Of a stretch of 64,000 nucleotides of DNA, positions 39,883 through 52,100 are shown piece by piece. The stretch lies in contig CAKUGA010000001.1 of assembly GCA_934654515.1 (NCBI GenBank), forward strand, positions 1 through 64,000. The letters are read 5' to 3'. How positions within the stretch are numbered: position 1 is the first letter of the stretch; the number at the start of each line of letters is the position of its first letter. The notes beneath the pieces are model-generated. The model was not told the DNA's origin, did not search any database, and worked only from the letters and a program-made list of their open reading frames with translations. A program made the translations under genes and the position numbers. This stretch comes from an uncultured Collinsella sp. (GTDB lineage: Bacteria > Actinomycetota > Coriobacteriia > Coriobacteriales > Coriobacteriaceae).

Positions 39883-40049
39883 AACGCACCCCGGGAGCCC
39901 GGCTTGGCTGAGTAGTCAAAAAAGCCCCGTCCCAAATTAGCTGCTTTGTGTGGCGCGAATGGTTCGATTTTGGGCCTGAGTGGCAACCTGATGCGGAATT
40001 TCGGGTCACTCAAATTGCTACAATTTTAAGCATATAGCGATGACCCGCC

Positions 40050-40080
40050 TTGCGTTTCTGCGCGGGGGGGGGCGTATATT
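40050..40080 (+). promoter_or_regulatory. Promoter of the giant adhesin with G9 tract in the spacer
   Basis: TTGCGT (40050-40055) and TATATT (40075-40080) are separated by 19 bp that include nine consecutive G (40064-40072). Length change of the tract would change spacer length, and loss of two G would give the optimal 17 bp. A leader hairpin (40088-40096 with 40128-40136) follows. The rest of the 271-bp gap holds no gene. Confidence 0.6.
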
Positions 40081-40153
40081 TGCATCGATGGGGACGACGA
40101 CACACATATAGCGAGCCACGGCTTGCCGTCCTCATGGATTGGGGAGGGCCTTC

Positions 40154-43100
40154 ATGAATCGCGTATATGCGAAAGCTCAAGAAATATTGAAGCCTTTGGG
40201 CACAAAAACCAATACAGTCAAGCGCGCTCTAAAGGTTTTGACCGTCCCGCTGGCGGCGTGTGCGCTCATGTTTGGTGCGACGAGCGCGTCGGCCGACCAG
40301 GTTGTTCCCTATAGCAACCATACCGCAAAGACGGTGAATCCCACCGACACCACGGTCAATCTGTTTGACTACTGGGTCGTGGATGGCGACAACGATAAAT
40401 CGGCAACTGTCAATAATATCAACGGCGGCATCAATAAGGGTCATCAGCTCAAATTTAATAGTGGCGCAGGCACGGGCATTAACAAATGGACGGGCAAAAG
40501 CGTTATTGATGGTTCCGGACGCCTTTCTTTTGTGAAGAAGAAGCTGGTAGGCGGTTACCCGTCGATCGATGCCGGTACGTATACCTCCTACGGTTCGAGC
40601 GATAAGTACACTGACGAATCGCTCGCATACCTCTTTAACAACGCCAGCCAGGAAAATCACCAGCAGGACGGCAAAGCCGTCTACAACAATGTGCAGGGCC
40701 TTTTCCAACTTGAGAACGGATACTACGTTTACGACTCGTACGGCTCTAAAGGCAACTATGCCGTGTATAACTACACAACGAATTCCTTTAACGTCTACGA
40801 TAAAGCGGGTGTTTATAAGGACAGCGTATCAAGTGATAACTTGGGTCAGTTCTTCCCCTTTGACTCGGCTGACAAGGTTTTTGAAGAAAAGAACAGCCAG
40901 CTCTCTCCTTTAAAAATAACGGACGGAACGAACGATACACTCAACCACCACTTTGGCATGTCCATGACCACGGAGTTTGTCCAGCCTAACGGTGGCAAGA
41001 CCACCAAAAACGAGGACATGATTTTTGAGTTCTCGGGCGACGACGACGTGTGGGTCTATATCGATGGTGTGCTCGTGGGTGACTTGGGCGGCATTCACGA
41101 GAAAGCAACGCTTAAGATCAACTTTGCTACCGGTGAAGTGAAAGTCGGTCATATTGACGGCGCGAATGGAACCAAGAAAGAAATCGAAACAACCAACATC
41201 AAGACGAAGTTCCAAGCTGCCGGCGCGGATACCACCAACTTCTCCGGCAACACCTTCAGCAATAGCACCAAGCACACCCTGAGCTTCTTCTATCTGGAGC
41301 GCGGCGCGGGCGCATCGAACATGTCGCTCAAGTTCAACCTCACCACCCTGCCGTCGTCCGAGGTCGAGAAGGTCGACCAGAACGGTGAGGCGGTCCAGGG
41401 CGCAACCTTCGCTCTGTACCAGTCCGATGAAAACTGGACCGTGCCAGACGGGGCCAAGCCTGTCGCCCGGGGTACGACGAAGGCCAATGGCCAGCTGGTA
41501 CTCATGAAGTCGGATGAGAAGTCGGATGATTCCGTTCTCTCATTCGATGAAGAGCATGCCGATGGGCACGACTACTTTGTACTCAAAGAGGAAGGCCTGC
41601 CCGAGGGATATCGCTCGAGTCTGACCTCGTCGACCACCGCGACGCCAGGTGAGCTGCATCTGCAATACAAGCAGGCCGCGGCGAGTGGCTCGGGTGGTGT
41701 GGTGGTAGCACCGCAAACGACGGTCACCATGGCCGACGGTACAACGCAATGGACGGGTAGCCGCATGTGGCTGAACGGCGGCTATCTGGCTGCAAAGGAG
41801 ACCATCTCTCTCAACAAAGATATAAAAGACAATAAGAACAAACCCATCAACTCGGGCACGACCTTTGCCGTCGTGCTCAAGCGTACCGATAAGAGCAAGA
41901 AAGATACGGACGAAAGCGCATGGACGGCAGTCACGGGCAATCCGCTCGATGGCTACAAACTGTGCTCCGCGCACGGCATTGCCGGTGCCGTCGAGGCTGC
42001 CAAATCGGCGGACACGAGCGTTTTTGCCGTTAACACCAAGGGCGACTATGAGGTAACGGTTAGGTCGCTGCCCGGCGATATCGAGAAGTACGCCGCCATG
42101 CTGCAAGACAAGTCCCAGTCCGAATATACCGTGGCGGTCTACCACACCACGGCGTCGTCTCTGGCAGAGGCAACCACGGAGAACACCTCTATGGTTGAAT
42201 ACCAGGCGACAAACAGGCAGTTCTCAACCGTGATCCACCTTACGAACGTTCAGAATCGTCTGTTTGTGCAAAAGGTCGACGATCTGGGCGTGCCTGTGAA
42301 CGGCGCGACGTTTGATCTGTACAAGGCCGAGGACGTTACCGGCAATAGCCCCAGCACGTATGCCATCAAGTCCGGCGCCACGCCGTATGACACCGTGCAG
42401 GCAAATGGCATGACCTATCCGTATGAGATTAAGGGTGCAGCATGCTTCCCGCTCGATTCCGCAAAGCATGAGCCCCTTATCAAGGGTACGTACTATCTGC
42501 GCGAATCGATGAACCCGGATGGCTACGAGAAAAATTCCACCATTACCAAGGTGATCGTGGACGATTCGGGCGTGTACGTAGATGCCGGCGAGGAGAACGA
42601 CGGCGTGCGCAGCATGAGCGGCCCCGGTTCGCTGATTGCCTCGCTGGCGCAGTTTGGCTCTCCTGACTCGATCGACAACACGCTTACACACATCAAGGGC
42701 AAGCTTCAGAGCGCGACTGGTGCAGATGTCAAGGGTAACCTGACGTGGGGCCAGACGAGCACCGCCGAGGGCGTGACGCCTTCGCTCGAAAATGACTTGA
42801 TGCACATGCGCTATGACAAGGCGCCTCAGGGCACCAAGACCGTTCTGCGTTATGTCGAGGACAAGGGCGTCCGCGACGGTCAGCTGGCGACGATCTTTGC
42901 CGATACGGGCATTAATCGCATGGCCCTCTATCAAGAGGACGACTCATCATATATCGATGATGCCTCTAAGGCTCGTACTAACCTGGGCACGCTCCAGCTC
43001 AACCATCTCTTTACCACGGCAACGGCCGTGCAGTATACCGACCGTCGTGTGGCGCGTTTGCAAGTGACCAAGACCGTGACGGCAGACGACGGCCTTACCG

Positions 43101-46100
43101 CGCCTACCAAGGATGCGAACGGCAAGGACCTGACCTTTACGTTTAAGTTCACCCTGCCGGATTCCGAGAAGGGCTACGAGGCGCACGTGTTCGATGCGAA
43201 TGGCGAGGCCGTGGGCGATTCCTTTACGCTCAAGAACGGCTATACCCATTCCATCAAGGCCGGCGAGACCATTCGCGTGTACGACCTTAAGAAGGGCGAC
43301 AGCTATAGCGTGAGCGAGCTCACCACCAAGGGCGAGTCGGCGAGCGGCAACGTGCTGGCGAGTATCGTCAACGCCGTGACCGGCTCTGCCGACGAATCGG
43401 TGCTTCCGGCTGGCTTTAGACTCGTGAGCCGCAGGGCCGGCGGCGAGGAGCAGTCCGGAACCGGCAACGCCATCGAGGGCACGATCGCCGCGCTCGTGGG
43501 CGGAAACATTCCCGCGAGCAACAAGCTCGAGTTCACCAACAACTACAGCGCCAGCTCGGTAACGCTTGATGCCAAAGATCGCCTGAGCGTCAAGAAGAGG
43601 CTCAACGGCCGCAATTGGAACGATTCCGACACCTTTACCGTGCAGCTTACGGCCGATGACGGTGTCCCCATGCCCAACGGCGCCAAGAGCAAGGTGTCGA
43701 CGGTCGAGATCACCAACAATGCCCCGACGGAAACGGTTGACGGCATCACCTATAAGACGGCAACGTTTGGCGACATCACCTATGCCAGGCCCGGCACCTA
43801 CACCTATACCATCAGGGAGGTTATCCCCGGGTCCGATGCCGGGGCGGACGGCATAAGCTATTCTGCCGCCTCCTATACCGCTGAGGTTGTGGTGGTGGAT
43901 AACGGTGCCGGCGCTCTGGTCGTTACGAGCGTGAAGGTGATGCAGGTGCGTGATGACGCGGGCGCCGAGACTAAGAAGGAGGTTACCGATAAGGTAGCTA
44001 CCTTCACCAATCGCTACGATGAGCATGAGAAGGACATCATCATCCATGCCCAAAAGAAACTGACCGACAACGCCGGAACGTTCCCGCTTGCCCAGAATGC
44101 CTTTGGCTTTACGCTCGAGGGTATGGGCGGCTACAAGGATGCCAACGCAACGTTCGACCCCAAGACGGTCGACGCGAGCGTGACGGCCCCCATGCCTCAG
44201 GGCGCCAAGAACAACACCGCGACCGTGGGCAACAACGCCAAAGACGGTACGGTGGAGTGGCCGCCGATCTCCTATACCGCCAAGCCGGATGCGGGACGCG
44301 CCTACGTGTACAAGCTCACTGAGGACTCCGGCAATGTTGTGGGCATGACCTACGACGGATCGGTCTATTACGCCGTGGTGCGCAATGCCGCAAAGGGCGC
44401 CGGCATCCAGACCTCGATCGAGTACTACAAGGCCGCGGCAGACGGCTCGGTAAAGCAACTGGGCACGAACGTCACGCCTTCCTTTACCAATATATATAGT
44501 GTGGAGCCCACGAGCGTGACCCTGCAGGGCCAAAAAACCGTGAGCGGTCGCGACTGGAATCAGGGCGAGAGCTATGCCTTTAACCTTGCCGCCGCTGCGG
44601 ACGATGCCAGCGTGACCGGACTGAACAAGACCACCGCACAGGCGGTAGCGGACGGGGCTGCTGTCATTAACGCCAACCAGGCTACTGCCGCCGCGCCCGA
44701 GTCGGGACGCGTGACCTCGTTCTCCTTCGGCACCGAAGCCACTCCGACCGTGACGTTCAACCGCGCGGGCACCTTTAGCTTCGATATCACCGAGGACACC
44801 GCGCAGGACGGCCAGACGGGCATGTCCATGGACAAGCACACCGCTCGCGCGACCGTCGTGGTGACCGACCTGGACGAGTCGGGCAAACACACGGGCAAGC
44901 TCGTGTCGAGCGTGATCTACACCAATACCGACGCCTCCGATGCGGACAAGGCCGTAACCGATAAGGCTGCCTTTACCAACGCATACCATGCGTCGGGCAC
45001 CTTTAGCGGCGTGACGGTGAGCAAGACCCTTCAGGGCCGTGCATCCACGGCGGGCCAGTTTACCTTTGCCGTGACGGGCCTTTGGTACAACGGCGTCCAG
45101 ACGTCGGTCGATGGCGCCGAGGCCAACCTGTCCAACAAGGCGGCGAAGGCCGGCGTGTCCGGCGCCGTGGTGGGCACGAACGGGGCGGAGAAGCTCTTTG
45201 CTCGTACGATCACCGAGCAGGATCTGGGACGTACGTATGCCTATCGCATCCACGAGGACCAGCCTGCGCCTGTCGGCTACACCTACGACACCAACTACAC
45301 TGGCGACGCCATCGTGCTCGTTAAGGTCCTTGCGCGCGAGAAAGACCCCGCCAAGCTCTATACCGTGACGACCGTGCTCAAGGGCGCGGGCGTGACGGCG
45401 GTGCTGGGCGATGCCGGCGATGCGAGCGCACTGACGGACGAAAAGATTGCTGAGCTCAAGCAAGATCCGAATACCTACGTGCAGCAGTACGATGCAAGCG
45501 AGGCCGGCACCACGATGCCTACCGTCTCGTTTGTGAACCGTTATACGGCAAGCCTCGACTATGGCGCCGCTGGCGGCCTGCAGATCGAGAAGACGCTGAC
45601 GTATCCCAAGGACGCGACGGTGTTCGGTTCGCCCAAGAGCACGTTCCGCTATATCGTCAAGCCTGCCGATGAGACATCTGCCAAGAGGGTCGGCATTACC
45701 ATGGACGGCAAGGTCTTTGAGACTGCAAACGTCGAGGCCAATACCCCCAAGACCGTGAGCTTGGTTCCTGAGCGCGGGCTGACTTTCACTCAGAATGATG
45801 CCGGCAAGACGTTTACCTATACCGTGGCCGAGATTGACGACAAGGCGACGAGCTATACGTACGACAAGACGGTCCATACGGTTAAGGCTGTCGTGGCGGA
45901 CAACGGCGACGGAACGCTCAAGGTCACGACATCCGTAAGCAAGCCGGGTGACGATGGCAAGGACGAGCTCGAGGGCCAGTGGATCTACCCGTCGGATGCG
46001 ACGTCCACTGGTGTCGCGACGGTCAAATTCAAGAACACCTATACGGTCATCGAGGCGGCAACCTATACTCCATCCGTGACGAAGGTGGTTGCCGGCCGCG

Positions 46101-49100
46101 ATGCTGAGGAAAAGTTCACCTTTGCCATGACCGCGGCTGACGATGCTACTAGGGCGGCTGTCGATAACAATCTCATTACTGGCTCTTCGATGAGTGCGGA
46201 CAACGGCTACGCCGAGAAGAAGCAGACGAAGGAGGGCCTCAAGGACGGAGAGCACTATCAGCTCGACTTCTCGAAGCTCACCTTTAATGCGCCGGGCACG
46301 TATAGGTTTGCTATTAACGAGCTGGCCCCGAACAGCGGCCTCGGCGAGTGGAAGTATGACCAGCACATCTATACCGTGACGGTCACCGTAACCGATGAGG
46401 GCGGCAAGCTTGTAGCCCGCGCCGACGGCACGACCGGCTCGGAAGGCTTCATCTTCACCAATAGCTATAAAACTTCGACGAGCTATGAGCTCCAGGGCGG
46501 TTTGGAGATTGTCAAGACGCTCAAGGGCAAGGATCTGCATGCCGGCATGTTTGGCTTTACGGTGACGGGCGAAGACGGTGCCTCAACTGCAAAGCTCAAG
46601 GCGCTGCAGCGCGCGGACAAGGACAAGGGCGAGCTCACCGTTACCAACGATGAGCCTCAGGCCGACGGTACATCTCACACCGGTATTTTGGGCGGCCTGA
46701 CCTTTACAACGGACGAAGCGGGCGAGACGTTCACCTACAAGGTGGTCGAGAACAACGACAACAAGGTCGGCTATTCCTTCGATACGTCCTATTGGACGGT
46801 GGCGATTGCGGTTAAAAAGCGCACCGACGGTTCGCCCTATACCGTGACTACCGTCAAGCACTTTGACGCCAATAAGAAGGAGCTTTCCGCGGATCTAAAG
46901 GTCTTTAACTCCGAGAGTGGTACCGAAGAGGCTCAAGTGTTCTTTACGAACAGCTACGTCGCGACCGGAACGTTTGAGGGCCTCACGGCCGAGAAGGTAA
47001 TGGACTCCGGCGACAAGATCGAGGTCGGCCAGTATACGTTTGACGTGTATGCGCAGAAGGCCGATGGCACACTTCAGTGGATGGATAAGGGCACGACCCA
47101 GGCGGGCGAGAACGGAAAGGCAAAGGTCGACTTTGGTAAGGTTTACTTTAAGCTCGGCGATGCTACTAGCGGGTCTCATGGGCTGACGATCGATCTTGCC
47201 GCCGCCGTGGCGGATGGCGTTGCCGCCAAGCGCCACAATGCCGATCACACCACCACCTACAGCTTTAACCTGGTGGCAAAGGAGCGCTTGGCCAACCTGC
47301 CCGATGGCGTGCGTCCCGTGGATGCGTCCGCGACGTGTCGCGTGCTGCTCGAAGTGACCGACAACAACGACGGCACACTGACGTCCAAGGTGACCTATCG
47401 CGATGGTACCGAGAACGGCAAGATCGTCTTCCACAACACGCGCGATAAGGTCAAGACGATCGGCACGGTCGCGGAGCCTAATGTGGACATCGACGGACAG
47501 CTGCTCTCCGTGGGCGACTCCTACGTCTACACCATCAACTGGGTCAACACCGAGGCCGATGCCAATGTTACTGTGACCGACGAGCTGCCCATGGGCGTTG
47601 TGTTCGAGGCCTTTGAGGGCAAGAACGCCGACAAGGGCACCGCGAATGGCCAGTCGCTCACCTGGACCCTGGGCGAGCAGCCTGCGGGCAGCTACGGTTC
47701 GGTGCGCGTGCGCGTCAAGATAACCGAGGATGCCGTGAAGGATGCCCAGGTTACGGTCGGCACTATCAATAACACCGCCACCGTTACGGTCGGCAACAAG
47801 AGCTATACCGGCACCACGACCAACTATGTGCCCAAGAAGTCCGAGAGCGATGCTCAGGATTCGACAGGATCGGGTGTCAAGCTGGGCGATGAGCTCACCT
47901 ATACCATTAGCTACAAGAATACCGAGAGCACGCCGGCCACGGTGACGATCACCGATGCCGTTCCCGCGGGAACCAAATTCGTGGAGTTTACGGGCGACCA
48001 TAAGGATGCCGCATCCAAGGACAACGACGGCAACCTCACCTGGACGCTGACGGACGTTCCCGCCGGTAAGGAGGGCACGGTCCAGTTTAAGGTCCGCGTG
48101 ACCGAGGACGCGTTTAAGAGTGGCGGCGCTTCGGGTGACATTTCCAACCAGGCGTCGGTGACGGTTGGCAACAACCCCGCCGTTAAGACCAACACCACCA
48201 GCGATGAGGTCTCTGACGGCCGCTTGACGCTGAGCAAGACGGTCACGGACGCCGAGGGCATCACGGCACCCAACAAGGCGTTTACCTTTAAGGTGCTGCT
48301 CTACCAGGCCGATGGCGCAACGCCTCTGACCGGAACCTTTACGTATGCCGGTCGTCCCAGCGGCACCAACGGCACCTATGTAAGCGGACAGATCAAGAGC
48401 GGGGACACCATCGTGCTCAAGGCCGGCGGCTCCGTGACGGTTACCGTGCCCACGGGCGCGCACTACGAGGTGCAGGAGCTCGACTCCAAGGGCAACCTCA
48501 TGACGAGCGAGGACGGCTTTACGGTTGCCGATAAGGCTAATACCCAGAAGGGAACCGTCGGACAGACAACGCAGGCAGGCTTCACCAATGTCTATAGCGT
48601 GGAGTCCACGAAGGTGGAGAACGCCTTTAAGGTCCAAAAGAAGATCTCCGGACGCAACTGGATTACGTCGGATGCCTTTGCCATGACGCTGACCGCCGAG
48701 GACGAGGCACCCATGCCCAAGGGCGCCAAGGATGGCGTGTCGACGATCACGCTGAACAGGGACGCCCAGGTTGGCAACTTCGGCACCATTGAGTACACCA
48801 AGCCCGGAACCTATACCTATGTGATTGCCGAGCAGGCGGGTGACGAGACGGCACTCGCCTTCTCGAAGGCCACCTATCGCGCCACCGTCACGGTGACCGA
48901 CGAGGGCGCCGGCAAGCTGACTGCCAAGACCAAGATTGCACAGCTGACCGACGATGCCGGCAATGCCGTTGAGCGCACGGCCGAGGCGGCGGTCTTCACT
49001 AACACCGCTAAGACCGGCAGCCTCACCGTCAAGAAGACGGTCGTCGGCGGCGACAGCCAGCGCGAGTTCGGCTTCACGGTCACGCTGGCTGACGGGGACG

Positions 49101-52100
49101 GCGAGCCCGTCTCCGGCACCTTCGGCAAGGGCGACGGCGCCGTGGAGTTCACGGACGGCAAGGCGACCTTCACGCTTAAGGACGGCGGGGAGAAGACCGT
49201 CGCCGGCCTGCCTGTGGGCGCGCGCTACACCGTGACCGAGGACGCGGCCGAGGGCTACGCGACCACGGTCGACGGTGCGGACGGCTCCAAGGCCGAGGGC
49301 ACCGTGACCGAGGCCGGCGCGACCGCGGCGTTCACCAACACGTACGGTACGGCCACCGAGGGCAGGGACGTCTCCACCGCGGGACTCTTCACCAAGACGC
49401 TCGAGGGCCGCGACTGGGCGGAGGGCGACAGCTTCCAGTTCACGCTCACGGGCGAGGGCGACGCGCCCATGCCCGAGGGCTCCGCCGACGGCTCCAAGAC
49501 CGTCAGCGTGACGGCCGCCGGCACCAAGGCGGGCGATAGGGTCGCCTTCGACTTCGGCTCCATCCGCTACACGCTTAGCGACATCAAGGACGCCGGGTTC
49601 GCCGAGGTCGGCGGCAAGCGCGTGCGCGCCAAGACCTTCGCCTACACGGTGCGCGAGGTCAGGCCCGCTGATGGCTCGGCCATTGCCGGCGTGGCCTACG
49701 ACGGCCATGCCGCCACGATGACGGTGACCGTGACCGACGACGGCTCGGGCAACCTCACGGCCACGACGCCCGCGATCGCGCAGGCGAGCGGCGGCGACTT
49801 CGTCAACACCTACACGACCGGGCTCGACTACTCGGCCCGCGCGGGCGTGCGCCTGTCCAAGACGCTTACCGGCCGCGCCATGGAGGCGGGGCAGTTCGCC
49901 TTCACCGTGACCGCCGACGACGAGACGGCCGCCAAGCTCGGCCTCAAGACCGGCAAGGATGTCTACACCGTAGTCGCGGCAGATGACGGACAGGCCGACT
50001 TCATCGACCTCATCGGCGGCGCCGCGAAGGGCGATGTGAAGTTCACCGATGCCGACGCGGGCAAGACCTACAGCTTCACCGTCGCCGAGACCAGGCTCGG
50101 CGGCATGGGCTACACCAACGACACCGAGCCGCGCACGGTGACCATTGCGCCCGGCTACGACGCGGCGACGGGCAAGCTCACGGTCACGACCACGGTCGCC
50201 AAGGACGGCGTCGAGGTCGCCCACGTCGAGGTCTCGACGGCCGATGACGCCGCATCGCTGCCCGCGCCCGTGACGGTCTCGTTCCAGAACTCCTACGAGG
50301 CCACCGGAACGCTCGGCGGCGAGGGCAACGCGGCAATTAACGCCACCAAGACGCTGACGGGCCGCGCCGCGGCGGCGGGCGAGTTCTCGTTCTCCGTCCG
50401 CGATGCCCGGGGCAGCGTGGTCGCGACCGCGACCAACCAGGCCTCCGGCGACGGCGAGGCCGCGGGGCTCGCGTTCTCGCCCATCGCCTACACCACCGAC
50501 GCTCTCGAGCGGATGGTGGCGGACGGCATCGCCACCAGGGCCGCCGACGGCTCCTGGGCCATTCCCTATACCGTATCCGAGGACGGCACGGACCGGCTGC
50601 CCGCGGGCGTGACGGCGACCGCCTCGAGCTTCGATATCACGGTCAAGGTGACCGATAACGGCAAGGGCGGGCTGGATGTGGCCGTGGTCTACCCCGAGGG
50701 CTCCGACGGCACGCTGTCGTTCGTGAACGGCTACGGCACCAACGAGGCGACGGTCGACCTCGCGGGCACCAAGACGCTGGCGCTCGGCCAGGCCGGACTC
50801 GGCCTCACGCAGGCCGACATCGCGGGCAAGTACACCTTTAAGATTGAGCCGCTGGACGGCGCGCCCGCGCCGGTCGACGCCTCCGGCAAGACGGTGACCG
50901 AGGCGACCAACGACGCCGCCGGCAACGTCGAGCTGGGCCATGTCACGTTCAGGCAGCCGAGCGACCTCGATGACGTCGAGATCGACCGCGCCGGCCTGCG
51001 CACCAAGACGTTCGCCTACCGGGTGAGCGAGTCCGGTTCGGTCGACGGCGTGGCCAACGACGCGACGGCGACCAGGACCTTTACCGTCAAGGTCGTCGAG
51101 GACACCCGCGCCGGCACGCTCGCCGCGGAGGTCCTGCCCGCCGAGGGCACGCCCGAGGGCAAGGGCGCGTTCGAGTTCACCAACACCTACGGCGTCGGCC
51201 CCACCCCGAGCTCCGTCACCGACCAGATCAAGGTGAGCAAGAAGCTCAAGGGCCGCGACCTGGTCGAGGGCGAGTTCGAGTTCCAGCTGGTCGAGCTTGT
51301 CGCCGACGGCAGCGAGAGCGTCGCGGCGACGGGCAGGAACGCCGCCGACGGCACGGTCGCGCTCGGCTCCATCACCTACACCGCGCCCGGCACCCACAGC
51401 TATGAGCTGCGCGAGGTCGCCGGCACGGCGGGCGGCGTGACGTACGACAGGGCGATCTACCGCGTGCGCACAACGGCTGCCGATGCCGGAAACGGCAAGC
51501 TCACCGTCAAGCACGAGCTCACGGATGCCGAGGGCAATGCCGTGGACGACGCCTCGGTGACGTTCACCAACGGCTACGAGGCCGCGCCCGTCACCCTCAG
51601 GCTGGGTGCAGCCAAGGTGCTCAAGGGCGCCGAGCTCAAGGCGGGGCAGTTCGGCTTTGAGCTCAAGAGCCGGGACGGCAAGGTCATGTCGACCGCCAGG
51701 AACGCCGCCGATGGCAGCGTCACGTTCGACGCCCTGACCTTCAAGCAGGCCGGTACCTACACCTTCACGGTGAGCGAGGTCGACGACGGCCAGGCGCACG
51801 TGACCTACGACAAGGCCGTGCGTAAGATCGTCGTCACGGTGAGCGACGAGGACGCTGACGGCACCAAGACGGGCTACCTGTCAGCGAAGGTCTCCTACGA
51901 GGGCGACGCCGACGTGCCGCCGGTCTTCACCAACGGCTACGCCGAGGAGCCCGGGACTCCCGGTACCCCGGAGAATCCCGGCACGCCGGGCGGCGGCTCG
52001 GGCGGAGGTTCCGATAGCGGCTCCGGCGGCAGCTCCGGTGGCGACGGCTCCAAGGGCGGCATGCCCGACACCGGTGACCGCAGCCTGCCGGCGGCGGCCC

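Noticed and set aside
39883-40153. Cyclic-di-GMP riboswitch before the giant adhesin
   Set aside because: Neither the GEMM core nor the class II pseudoknot elements can be seen; the poly-G promoter is the better explanation.
46895-51799. 1634-codon open frame on the minus strand inside the giant adhesin gene (and a 1197-codon one at 42947-46540)
   Set aside because: These are mirror frames produced by GC-rich codon usage and repeats. They show no domain, signal or ribosome-binding site, and the plus-strand protein has clear modules.
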